Source of the DNA: Tyto alba
Lineage: Eukaryota; Chordata; Aves; Strigiformes; Tytonidae
Direction: 5' to 3'
Assembly (NCBI RefSeq): GCF_018691265.1
Contig: NW_024881321.1
Location: 16,340,698-16,404,697, forward strand
Length of the DNA stretch: 64,000 bases
The position numbers and the translations under genes are program-made. This document shows, piece by piece, positions 1 to 12,100 of this stretch. Within the stretch, counting starts at the first letter, position 1; every line of letters starts with the position of its first letter. The notes under the pieces were generated by a model. The model saw nothing but the letters and a program-made list of their open reading frames with translations, did not search any database and was not told the origin of the DNA.

Positions 1-2732
1 AACGAAAACAGCTAAGAATTTTTCAGGGTAAAATTCAAGCTGTAGACCTCTGTACTGTAAAAAGGAAAATGTAAACTTCTTTTCAGAAGGAGATTTTTCT
101 GCCTTAATAGACTTCTGCAAAGCAAAATAGTTTATACACACACTCATAAAATGTTATCATTGCAAAATTAAGGCATCGTTCATGATTAATAAGTACCAAA
201 ATATATGTGTCCAGTTCTATAAAGGTGTGCAGTCTGCCTCTCACAATAGAAAGTAAAATTTCATCAAAAGGAAAATTTTAATGACAATCTGAAAATCTTA
301 CAGTTTTATAGTGCTTTCCCAAAAAGTTCAAACTATCATGTTTTCTCAACCCTAAACTCCAACAAAATCCCTTTAATCAGAAGTTAGGACTTGTGAACAA
401 CAGCAAATGTGTAAGATTGTTAAGCCACACACAGAAAGCTACAAATGAGGGTGTTAAAGTTCCCAGCAAATTAGACTAAAGATATTTTATTATATATGAA
501 AACATTCTGTTAACTTCTAATGATATCTTGGAAGAATGTTTTTTAAATATCTGAAAACTAAACAGCAGCTGAAAAACTAGAAAGCCTAAAAACCATTACA
601 GATCATCATAAAGCAGAATTGGATAAAATAGGTTAGCTCATAAATCAGAGCTATAGAATCAACTGCAGGATAACTAAAACAGCGGAAGCAGTACTGTTTG
701 CAAAGGAACTCTAACTCCAAACAGTGCATCTCACCAATAGAAAACAAACACATTAAAAGAAAGGAAATTAGTGAAGTCATTACACAAACCCAGCTGGGAA
801 CCCAGCTGTTTAAAGATGAAGCAAGCCCTCTAATTCTTGATCTTTGGGAGTGTCTAATTAGAAAACAAACTAAAAAGTTGTTCTCCGAGACAGTATTAAA
901 ATGAAAAGAAAAAGAAAGCTTTCTCTCAGAATCAGATTCCTCTGCTGTGACAGAGTAGGTTTTTGAAAGGCTGAATAACCAAGTAAAAGAGAAATGTTAC
1001 TGCTGCAGAGTTATGGCATCGATTATGATTAAATAAGGACTGCAATGTACACAAGCATAATACTATGAAATATATATGAATAGCTTTTGCTTTGCAACTT
1101 ACCTGTTATGCTTTTACCCCACAGTTTAAAACATTAAATAGATACATTACAAGTCTACAGTGTTAATCATCATTCTTGAACAAACCAATCAGGCAAGTAC
1201 TGCACTGTTAAGAATATAATGGCAAATTGTACTTAGAACCAGACCATGAACTTTCTGTGCAGGGTCACCTTACCTGCGGCAGATGCAGCAAAATATTTTT
1301 GTTTAATTATAGCACTGCAATCCCAATTTTGCAATACTTTATTTTCATGGTGCTACTGCTTTGATATTGATAATTTCAATGTAGAAAGGAATAAGAAGGG
1401 TATTGGAAACATAGGGATCAAATTGACAGAGATGAGAAGATAAAGGAGACTGGATTTGAAATAGTACAGATAAGGATACACTGACTGGAGGATAAGTGTA
1501 ACATTACTTCTGACCATATGTATCTATCAGTTTTAAGACTTTTGAGAAGATAAATGGGAAGATAAAAAGCTTTTCTGAGACTGAGGACCTATGTGATCAC
1601 TCTTTTATTTTGGGAAAGCCAAAGGAATTGGAGACCCTTTTCAATTTGTTTGATTTTTTTTTTTTTTCAAAATATTTCATCACACTATATGATCTTTACA
1701 TCTTCAAAATCTCTTAATTGTTATTGCTCTTTATTAAACTTAATCTACTACAAAGACATCATTTATGTCAGTGTCATGGTCACGTTTAAACTGCAGTTGT
1801 AAAACAATTTCCCAGAATGATTCAGTTCTAGAGTGCCATCCACTGAAATGCTAATACAATCACCAAGAATCCAGTAGTGGACAAGGTGAGGTTTAAAGTT
1901 TCAGATTATTTAGTTCAAGGGAAGGATCTTGGGTCACCAAGAATGGTATTTAAAAAAACAAAGTTACATGAAGCATGACTGTGCAGTGAAACTGTTTTGA
2001 TGTGCACTGACTTTTTAAGAATGTTATGTGTAAGCTGAGTATTAAGCAAATGATTGAAGATATTGGGATTAAGCTTTCAAAGAGTACCTCTTTTTACATT
2101 ATATGAATAAAACTTTAGTTTGGTGTAATATTGGAAACATGTGGATTTACTTTTACAAAAATGCATTAGCCATCACTAACCAGTTTGTCTGCAGGTTAAA
2201 TTAATTGAAGGTAATTTATTAAAAATGCCTCACCAGCATGTAATAGTTTTAAAATTGAATTTAAATGGATTTTAATAGGATTTAAAATCACATACAAATA
2301 TTCCAGAAAACTACTGTTCAGGGTATAGCATTTCATATTTTATTTGGATTAGGATTGGCTCTTCTTGTAAACTTTCAATTAACTTTTTAAGAAAACTGAC
2401 TCTGCCTGGAGGAAAATAAAAGAGGCCATCTCAAAATATTTTGTAAACTTAGATGCACTGGTAAAAATGTAAATTTCTTAATAATGATGCAGTTCAAGTA
2501 ACACAAGTGCACTTGAAATCTGTGTGAAGTGAGGGATGTTTCTGAACAATTATGCACAAGTAAATGATCTTTCTTGCAACCTAGCATGGTTCCTAAATTA
2601 TATGTTCAACTTGTTACACCTTTTTTTCTGCCACTTATAATATTTTCATTTTAAAATATCTTGCTATTTCTGTTTTCTTTCCTTCTACCTCTTTTAATCT
2701 GCCTTGTGTTTATTTGTCATGTCTTATTAAGA
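1..2732. other. AT-rich non-coding stretch, no gene seen
   Basis: I find no gene, RNA gene or recognisable mobile element here. The sequence is AT-rich with short homopolymers (for example T14 at 1654-1667). The open frames are all under 70 codons and show no recognisable motif. It fits avian intergenic or intronic DNA. Confidence 0.6.
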
Positions 2733-2830
2733 ATGAAATCTCTCCAGGGCAGGGACCTTGTCTTATTTTTATAGAATTCTGCCTAACTATATGTTATTAT
2801 ATGAACGATTTTAATTTTAAAACGATAATA
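2733..2830 (+). repeat. Possible ancient L2/CR1-type LINE or SINE 3' end
   Basis: The segment holds the phrase TCTCCAGGGCAGGGACCTTG followed by TCTTATTTTTATAG. Old amniote L2/CR1-related repeats typically have a 'gggcagggac(c/t)..gtctt' block near the 3' end. The match is short and degenerate, so the family cannot be fixed by eye. A RepeatMasker run with an avian library would decide it. Confidence 0.3.
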
Positions 2831-5540
2831 CTTTCCCATCAAGACTGATTTTGCGGTTTGTATTCAATTTTTATTTATTATGTTCCTTATGTTGTTGCCA
2901 AGCTGAGTATATTTTCCATGCATATTCAAATACTTACCTTTCCTTATTGAATGCCTAAATTAATTTACTTTACTTAAGGAGTTGTTTTTCCTATGGGAAG
3001 TCCCAATTTCAGGTGGGTAAAATGATAGGCCCACTGGAGGTGATTAGAATGTTACCTTTTACTTCACCAGGGACAAGATTTCACCTGCAACTTCAGCAGG
3101 TAGTGGTCCCTGTGCCATGAACTGTTATGAAGTTGTTTGCAAGGAAATCTCTGATTCCATTTGCCATCAAATGTGACAGAATTTCTAAACTACTGTCCTC
3201 CTTCTTCATTTGATTGTGTCAAACCTGTTATATTCTACTTGGTATCACTTCCTTCAATTTTTTAAATTTTTCTTGATGGTTTCCTCTTTTCTTTTCAGTT
3301 CTGCTAATTTCTTTAACAGAAAGAATGTTTTTGCCTAACATTCTCCCTTTGGCAAATGTACCTCCCCTTTCACTCTGAGCTATACTTTCTCATGTCTTCT
3401 TCACCCTCTGTTTAGTTTGAGTTTCTTCCCCCACACCTTTTTTAGTGATCTTGATATTCTCATTCCCAAAATTTTTATTTTTTTTTAATCTTAGCTATTC
3501 CAAGATTACCGTTCTCATCCCCACATCATCTAATAATAACATTCTATTATTTTACATTCATTAGTGGAAAACCCCCCATCTCTTGAAGAAACTAAATATT
3601 ATTATTATTACTCTTACTTTCCAAACAGGAAAGCACAATAGAAAGGCAAAACGATTAGACAAAGCAAGAGGAGGAATCAGTGTTTAGATCTGGGTTTAGC
3701 ACACAAGAGACACTCTGCAACTTGTCCCATGGCTGAGATTTTCTTGTACTATTGGGATGCCCCTCCCGTGGCCACGCGATTATATTGCCTGCTTGGTTGA
3801 AGCAGACAACAGCCACATTGTCATTTTGTAGCAGCTTGGGCTGTTTCCACTGTTTGCAGCTCACAGAAGGGCCCCTATGAAATCAGGGATCAAGTATAAA
3901 TTACACTGAATAGGCTGAGATTAGTTTTGGGAGTCACAGCATCCGGAAACTCAAGACCGCCCAAGCTTCACAGACATCTGAATATGTCTCTGACATACAG
4001 ACCTAACACTCAGTATGTGCTGGCAATCTCTGAGCAGGTTATATTGTATCTCTGTTCAGGGGAAAAATCAAACAAATAACAAACAAAACCAACACCAAAA
4101 AAACACCCAAAATTAAATAATAAAAATTGAAGCTGTCGTCCTAAGTAATTTCTTAAGAAATGTGATTGCTTGTAAGAATATTTTCACCCCATTCTGATAA
4201 TCACTGAAGGAAATCTAATAATTAGTTTATGATTTCGGGTGCATTTTTACTGGCAATAGGTTCACTTTATACTAGCACAAATATAGGATGCTACTTCAGG
4301 GGAAAAAAAAAATATGTGAATTTCAATAAAACTGAAGAATAACCATCGAGGGTGTTTGTTTCTCTTAAACATTATACACAGCTGTTGTAAAGTTGGCAAA
4401 GATGTGTTCCAGAAAGCTACATATCTGATACTAGAAACTGTTTGTTTCACCCTTTATTCAGTAACAGCTGGTAAAATGGTATTTAAGAACAGTTTTGATT
4501 TAATCTAATGAGAAACTATGTTGCAATGTACTGTACTGCCTGCAGAAAATAATTGGACAAACATTGATTTTTATGTTGCTATAATAGTTTCATTTTCGAT
4601 AAATAGGAATTTATATGCATAGTTATTTGCTACCATTCCTCTCTCCATACACAGGCTAGAGATTTGCTTGAAAATAAAACAAAACAAACAAAACAAACCA
4701 GTCTTGAAATGAAGTTTAGCTATTTGAGAACTGCCAGAACTGGCAAAGATCTCCCTTAAGATTTCAGTTTTATATTCAACTGACATTAGACCAAGCTGGT
4801 GTCAAAAGGAACCAAACAGTGGGATCTACAGAGAGGCAGAAAGAAATTAGACTACAACAATACCAACAAAAAAGTAGCATAAAAAGAAGACAGAGAATGG
4901 AGGGTAGCATAAACCCAACCTTACTGTTCAGTTTCATATACACACCAAGTATTATTTAAATTATTAGATATCTGATTTATGTATTTCAAGAATGAAATGG
5001 TTCTTAAGTACACTGAGACAAGACAGCAGACAAAATATAGCATCCATAACACCTCTGACTGACTCAAAGCAGCAGTTTTCCTCCATTGATATGAATAGAA
5101 CTAGAATTTTTCTTAATTTACATCAGTGTAAATCAAGGTCGGAATCAGGTCTAAAAGTATATGTTTACTGAGAAACAAAGCAAGCAATGAGCTGGACATC
5201 TGATCATTCACACTGTTACTTCCCTTACTATTTTGCACCACAACCAGCTCTATCAAAGGCAAAGGCTGGGCATCCATCTGAGAATAATTCACTCAGTGGA
5301 ACTTTCCTCAATGTCCAAATTGCACAACATGCTATCCCTTCTCCCTCAATAGCCCCACTATTTTGTCCCAGGAAGCACCCTCACTATCCTCAGGTACACA
5401 GCAATTCCCTCAGCTTCATGTTATAAGTCATTAATCTTGTAGATGGCAGCACAAGTCCTTACATCAATTCAGACCCTTTGAACTGAAAACACATGCACAC
5501 AGTTAGAAATGTAGTGTAAGAGACACAGGGAGTCCTTCCA
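2831..5540. other. AT-rich non-coding stretch with short simple repeats
   Basis: No gene is supported. There is an (ATT)n run at about 3596-3612 and an A/C-rich patch at 4070-4130. Around 5043-5150 there is a phrase of the kind 'ttaatttacatcagtgtaaatc', which resembles widespread old amniote repeats but is too decayed to classify. The remaining sequence shows nothing I recognise. Confidence 0.5.
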
Positions 5541-5642
5541 GGAAAAAAAAAAACAAAAAAAAAACAAAAAAAACAAACAAAAAAAAAAAAACCACAAAAA
5601 AAACAAAACCAAAACCAAAACCAAAACAAAACAAAAAAACCC
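5541..5642. repeat. A/C-rich low-complexity tract (A(n)C)
   Basis: About 100 bases consist almost only of A runs broken by single or paired C (units such as AAAAC, AAACC). The reverse strand is T/G rich, which gives spurious F/C/W-rich open frames at 5459-5666. This is low-complexity DNA, possibly an old poly(A) tail that has mutated; no associated retroposon body is recognisable upstream. Confidence 0.9.
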
Positions 5643-8600
5643 AATGACTAACACATAGGGGAGCATCAGACAAACTGGCCCAAAAAAATGTGTAGGTGAA
5701 TCAGTCTGTGACTCTTGGGCTGGTTGTCAGGGATCAGTCTCTAGATGTACCAGTGTAGGTATAGCCATGGGTGCCACCATGAAGATAAAGTTTTCATTTG
5801 AGTTCTAAATGGAAGTGCAACCGCCCATGAAGCAATCATGAGAACACCAGGGTATTGAATATGTTGCCTTGTCCTTAATACAAATCAAACTGTTGGTCTA
5901 AAATGGTTTTAATTCACCCCAATGTCATTATTTTTCCATCTCTTGCAATCTGTGTTCCAGGTCCAGTTTGTACCTGTACTGCAGTGTATACAGAGGAACA
6001 AGAATCGTAATTAGCTACCAATGAAAGCCTAGAAATTGTATGCCTTATAGTGTTATTTCTGGTTATAGAGTCTTGAAATATTCATGTGTTGGCTGCTCTC
6101 TGATAGATTTTTCTATTTAATGACTTTCAAAATACAAATTACTTTCCATTTTAAATTTCAGCATTAATACTAAAGTCCTATTCAGTCTAACTTTACACCT
6201 TAACAGCAACATCTGGATCTCAAAGCCAAGAGAGACAACTGATGTACATACCATTCAAATATTTCATTATACCTTGTTCATCTCTAAATATCCCTATTTA
6301 TTTTTCCTTTTGCTTAAGGATTGGTCTTTCCTTTTTCCTAATTTTAATCATGACCTTCCACTTTTCTCCTCTTTGAATTGACGTTTATCTTTTCTTTCCT
6401 CTGTTTTTGAAGAGCCTTGTTTTTCTTGTAACTATTTCTTCTGTCTTCCCTGAACACTATTTTAATTATGATTTTCTGCAGTGGAAATGAGCGTGGCTTC
6501 TATTTCTGTACTTTTTCTTTTGAACTCAATTTTCTTCTTGTGAACTATAGCCCTGTGTGTTGTCCATACTTTATCTTGCCTCCATTGTACAGAGCAAACA
6601 GACTTTCTGATGTGGGAGCACATAATTTCATAAACAGAGGTAACTCATTTGAACTTGTTTTGAAACTACAGAAATCTCTTTGTTCCTTTCAATGCAGCCT
6701 AAAGAAAGTATAAACTGAATCTGAATTCCTTTGGCCTTTTCTCTGCTCAGTTTAGCCAGGTTTTCTACAGCTTTCTCTACCCTGCCTACTACCTACATCT
6801 TAGGTGCATGCACTACTATAACATCCTGAGTATCAGGAACCAAGAGGAGCATAAGAAACCCTACATCTCCTTACATGATTGTTCTGTGAGTAATTTAAAT
6901 ATGTCCATATTTTAGGGATTCCTGGAAGTTATTTTGCAGAGGCTGGCTTCATAATGCACACTATCAGCTATTTCTAAATGGTTACATATTTTCAGGCAGG
7001 CATTTTCCCACATATTAAGAATGAGCCCTGTCATGTAGTCATCCTTTGGATGATTACAATTTCAACATAAGTTTATCGGGACTTTTTGGTGTGACTCTAA
7101 TACAGGATGATAAGCACTCATGACATCTGATACCTATTAATTTGGGAATTCACAATTTAATACCTTCAGCATTATGAGTGTCTTACTTATTTGCAGATAC
7201 ATTTCAAAGTGTGTTTACTTGTGCTTATAATGACATTATGCTGAGAATATTTCCCCCTCAAAGGAATTTATCATATTTTGTTTGCTATTACCAACATGTT
7301 TTTTGAGCTGTTAGTCTGAAACAAATATTTAGACAAGTGAAGGAAGTAGTATTATTATTTCTCCCATTGCACATTAGTAAAATGTAAAGTACTGTGCACC
7401 TAGATTGTTATCTGCTTCTGATGAAGCTTGTGATTATATTTTCTGGGTTTAGTTTGAAAGCTAAGACATCTGTTTATCTGGTGCATACAGAATAACTCTC
7501 ATGTCTCTTCATCTCTAAAATTTTCAAAGGCTTTCATTCTGTTTTAAATCCTTTGAAGAAGCAGTAATCAAAGACAAAAATTATCAGAGGTACAATTTTG
7601 TTTTCCAAACAATGAAAATAACAACGCTCATCCTTCTCCGATTTCAGGCACTTGCAATGAAACTTCAAACCTGGAGATTTGCCACACAAATCAAAAGTAA
7701 TATGGGTAGCAGCAAACTCCAAAGTGCTGGCTGGATTACACTTAATATGGGTACACCCCCCCAGACTTCAATTCATCATATAAATTTAAACCAGGCATTT
7801 AAATAATAAAGACCAATAAGGCAGTGCAAAGACTTCAAAAACTATATCCCATCACAGCATGACAATGCATCAAAGTTTTTTTCTTCTCTTTTTTTATTCA
7901 GATAAAGAAATCAGGGAGAATAATAGTGAAACGCATCTGAAGCACAAAAGCACTCTGAAAATAGAACATTGAACAAACAATATTTTGCCACTCTAAACTG
8001 ATTTTCAATTTCAAAACTTAGACTGAAATATTCTGCATGAAGAAATCAATATATTCTTGAAAACAAATTGGTTAAATTGTTTTATGTAAGTTTTTTTCTG
8101 CCAAATGTATTCAAACTACAATTTTATTTAACAGTTGAGGGGAAAGTAAAGAGAGGACTTTCTTATGGAACTGTAAAGTTTGTATGGAATTTTCAAACAT
8201 CTCTAGTATGAACATGCCATTTGGAATAGTCTTTGAGTAGAAGAGTGAGAATAGTTAGTCAAGCTAAAAAATAATGAGAATATATAAAAAATTTTTGTAA
8301 AAATTCTAATTATTTTGTGCCATATTTGGATACCATGGGTAAAATCTCACACAAACTTGAAGATGAAACATGATCATTAAAGATTTGTCTATTATCATTT
8401 GTTTTATTAGAGATTGTCATGGAGAGGATGATAGTTACTCACAAATTCTGTAGTCAGTGACAGGATTCATGCTACCCAGATTTAGACCTCTGTGCTGTAG
8501 TCACCTACTTAGCTAATCATCTTTTACAGTCAATGCAGAGAAACACGTGTCTCTAGTATACACTTCACCTGACCTATTGTAGGCTTCTGTTTTAAGATTA

Positions 8601-8784
8601 AATGAATTACAACCTAGAAGCATCTGTAAAGTGAGCTAAGATGACTAGCTCACTGATAGCTTGCATCTACATTATAGGTATCTGTATTTGGTCAGAAGGA
8701 TTTCCTTCTAGGTCTGTGTATTCCATTCTGCTTTCAATTTCTGATAAGTTCTTGGTGGTTTTATATATGAACTGTAGATTTAGA
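5643..8784. other. AT-rich non-coding stretch up to the GGAA array
   Basis: No gene is supported. There are pyrimidine-rich stretches at about 6290-6450 and a possible MIR-like scrap at about 7345-7385 (TATTATTATTTCTCCCATTG followed by an A-rich segment). Open frames of 60-81 codons show no domain features. The last bases before the array (8741-8784) are unremarkable unique sequence. Confidence 0.55.
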
Positions 8785-11484
8785 GGAAGGAAGGAAGGAA
8801 GGAAGGAAGGAAGGAAGGAAGGAAGGAAGGAAGGAAGGAAGGAAGGAAGGAAGGAAGGAAGGAAGGAAGGAAGGAAGGAAGGAAGGAAGGAAGGAAGGAA
8901 GGAAGGAAGGAAGGAAGGAAGGAAGGAAGGAAGGAAGGAAGGAAGGAAGGAAGGAAGGAAGGAAGGAAGGAAGGAAGGAAGGAAGGAAGGAAGGAAGGAA
9001 GGAAGGAAGGAAGGAAGGAAGGAAGGAAGGAAGGAAGGAAGGAAGGAAGGAAGGAAGGAAGGAAGGAAGGAAGGAAGGAAGGAAGGAAGGAAGGAAGGAA
9101 GGAAGGAAGGAAGGAAGGAAGGAAGGAAGGAAGGAAGGAAGGAAGGAAGGAAGGAAGGAAGGAAGGAAGGAAGGAAGGAAGGAAGGAAGGAAGGAAGGAA
9201 GGAAGGAAGGAAGGAAGGAAGGAAGGAAGGAAGGAAGGAAGGAAGGAAGGAAGGAAGGAAGGAAGGAAGGAAGGAAGGAAGGAAGGAAGGAAGGAAGGAA
9301 GGAAGGAAGGAAGGAAGGAAGGAAGGAAGGAAGGAAGGAAGGAAGGAAGGAAGGAAGGAAGGAAGGAAGGAAGGAAGGAAGGAAGGAAGGAAGGAAGGAA
9401 GGAAGGAAGGAAGGAAGGAAGGAAGGAAGGAAGGAAGGAAGGAAGGAAGGAAGGAAGGAAGGAAGGAAGGAAGGAAGGAAGGAAGGAAGGAAGGAAGGAA
9501 GGAAGGAAGGAAGGAAGGAAGGAAGGAAGGAAGGAAGGAAGGAAGGAAGGAAGGAAGGAAGGAAGGAAGGAAGGAAGGAAGGAAGGAAGGAAGGAAGGAA
9601 GGAAGGAAGGAAGGAAGGAAGGAAGGAAGGAAGGAAGGAAGGAAGGAAGGAAGGAAGGAAGGAAGGAAGGAAGGAAGGAAGGAAGGAAGGAAGGAAGGAA
9701 GGAAGGAAGGAAGGAAGGAAGGAAGGAAGGAAGGAAGGAAGGAAGGAAGGAAGGAAGGAAGGAAGGAAGGAAGGAAGGAAGGAAGGAAGGAAGGAAGGAA
9801 GGAAGGAAGGAAGGAAGGAAGGAAGGAAGGAAGGAAGGAAGGAAGGAAGGAAGGAAGGAAGGAAGGAAGGAAGGAAGGAAGGAAGGAAGGAAGGAAGGAA
9901 GGAAGGAAGGAAGGAAGGAAGGAAGGAAGGAAGGAAGGAAGGAAGGAAGGAAGGAAGGAAGGAAGGAAGGAAGGAAGGAAGGAAGGAAGGAAGGAAGGAA
10001 GGAAGGAAGGAAGGAAGGAAGGAAGGAAGGAAGGAAGGAAGGAAGGAAGGAAGGAAGGAAGGAAGGAAGGAAGGAAGGAAGGAAGGAAGGAAGGAAGGAA
10101 GGAAGGAAGGAAGGAAGGAAGGAAGGAAGGAAGGAAGGAAGGAAGGAAGGAAGGAAGGAAGGAAGGAAGGAAGGAAGGAAGGAAGGAAGGAAGGAAGGAA
10201 GGAAGGAAGGAAGGAAGGAAGGAAGGAAGGAAGGAAGGAAGGAAGGAAGGAAGGAAGGAAGGAAGGAAGGAAGGAAGGAAGGAAGGAAGGAAGGAAGGAA
10301 GGAAGGAAGGAAGGAAGGAAGGAAGGAAGGAAGGAAGGAAGGAAGGAAGGAAGGAAGGAAGGAAGGAAGGAAGGAAGGAAGGAAGGAAGGAAGGAAGGAA
10401 GGAAGGAAGGAAGGAAGGAAGGAAGGAAGGAAGGAAGGAAGGAAGGAAGGAAGGAAGGAAGGAAGGAAGGAAGGAAGGAAGGAAGGAAGGAAGGAAGGAA
10501 GGAAGGAAGGAAGGAAGGAAGGAAGGAAGGAAGGAAGGAAGGAAGGAAGGAAGGAAGGAAGGAAGGAAGGAAGGAAGGAAGGAAGGAAGGAAGGAAGGAA
10601 GGAAGGAAGGAAGGAAGGAAGGAAGGAAGGAAGGAAGGAAGGAAGGAAGGAAGGAAGGAAGGAAGGAAGGAAGGAAGGAAGGAAGGAAGGAAGGAAGGAA
10701 GGAAGGAAGGAAGGAAGGAAGGAAGGAAGGAAGGAAGGAAGGAAGGAAGGAAGGAAGGAAGGAAGGAAGGAAGGAAGGAAGGAAGGAAGGAAGGAAGGAA
10801 GGAAGGAAGGAAGGAAGGAAGGAAGGAAGGAAGGAAGGAAGGAAGGAAGGAAGGAAGGAAGGAAGGAAGGAAGGAAGGAAGGAAGGAAGGAAGGAAGGAA
10901 GGAAGGAAGGAAGGAAGGAAGGAAGGAAGGAAGGAAGGAAGGAAGGAAGGAAGGAAGGAAGGAAGGAAGGAAGGAAGGAAGGAAGGAAGGAAGGAAGGAA
11001 GGAAGGAAGGAAGGAAGGAAGGAAGGAAGGAAGGAAGGAAGGAAGGAAGGAAGGAAGGAAGGAAGGAAGGAAGGAAGGAAGGAAGGAAGGAAGGAAGGAA
11101 GGAAGGAAGGAAGGAAGGAAGGAAGGAAGGAAGGAAGGAAGGAAGGAAGGAAGGAAGGAAGGAAGGAAGGAAGGAAGGAAGGAAGGAAGGAAGGAAGGAA
11201 GGAAGGAAGGAAGGAAGGAAGGAAGGAAGGAAGGAAGGAAGGAAGGAAGGAAGGAAGGAAGGAAGGAAGGAAGGAAGGAAGGAAGGAAGGAAGGAAGGAA
11301 GGAAGGAAGGAAGGAAGGAAGGAAGGAAGGAAGGAAGGAAGGAAGGAAGGAAGGAAGGAAGGAAGGAAGGAAGGAAGGAAGGAAGGAAGGAAGGAAGGAA
11401 GGAAGGAAGGAAGGAAGGAAGGAAGGAAGGAAGGAAGGAAGGAAGGAAGGAAGGAAGGAAGGAAGGAAGGAAGGAAGGAAGGAA
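8785..11484. repeat. Giant perfect (GGAA)n tetranucleotide array, about 675 units
   Basis: Every base from 8785 to 11484 follows the GGAA period: 2,700 bp, or 675 units, with no interruption that I can find. The left flank is ATTTAGA and the right flank is AATCAATCTTC. The + strand is 100% purine for the whole length. Because the unit has four bases, all three + frames read the cycle Gly-Arg-Lys-Glu and all three - frames read Phe-Leu-Pro-Ser. No frame contains a stop, so open frames of more than 900 codons arise without being genes. Long GGAA runs are known to bind ETS-family factors (shown for human GGAA microsatellites and EWS-FLI1), and long purine mirror repeats can form triplex (H-)DNA. 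Whether either happens here is unknown. The length and purity suggest a recent expansion, or an assembly that closed the gap with idealised repeat. Confidence 0.99.
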
Positions 11485-12045
11485 ATCAATCTTCAAGAAT
11501 ACTGAACAGAGTGTAGTCTTCACCCTAAAGACACATTCCTTATCACACTCATTAGTATTCCTACAGCTGCTCAGTCACAATGGCACAATGGTTACTGTGC
11601 CAAGACTGTGAAACCTTGTCATACCTCACATAATTTGTGTACCAGTTGTACAAATAGCATGCAAATTCTACCTCCACAGCTACTCTGATCAGGAAGAGCT
11701 AACTGAAGGTAATGCATGCCATGCTGGAAGACAGAGAGGAACTCTGAAAATTGCCAAGATTTTTGCACTGGAAGCTCTGCTTTGTTCATTACTGATGTGT
11801 ACTACAGACATACCTAGCATGGAGAAGGGAAAAAGAGTAATCTATTACTCATAACTAGGTAGGAAACTGTACTCCATCATTTTTTTGACAACATTGTTTT
11901 GATTAGAAATATCTCCCTCATCTTCAGATTTTCTTATTAATCAAACTATGCTTGATTAGATCAATAATGATCAAAATAAGCTTGGGTGGAAGGAATTTTC
12001 AGTTCATTTAGTAACTATGAAGCCTGAGTCTTTTGCCCATAAAAG

Positions 12046-12049
<4 letters not shown>
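11485..12049. other. Unique sequence between GGAA array and A tract
   Basis: About 560 bp of ordinary mixed-composition DNA. No open frame, promoter-like element or repeat family is recognisable. Confidence 0.55.
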
Positions 12050-12089
<40 letters not shown>

Positions 12090-12100
12090 AGAGAGAGAAA
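12050..12100 (+). repeat. A37 homopolymer followed by (GA)n
   Basis: There are 37 consecutive A at 12050-12086, then GAGAGAGAGAGAAA to 12100. A long A tract followed by a short dinucleotide run could be a retroposon or retrocopy tail, but no body with a recognisable family or gene lies upstream and I saw no clear flanking target-site duplication. Confidence 0.95.

Noticed and set aside
5459..5666. Phe/Cys-rich - frames
   Set aside because: They are translations of the A/C-rich low-complexity tract.
8641..11505. 954-codon + strand and 940/920-codon - strand open frames
   Set aside because: They translate the (GGAA)n array; the repeat has no stop in any frame and there is no other coding signal.
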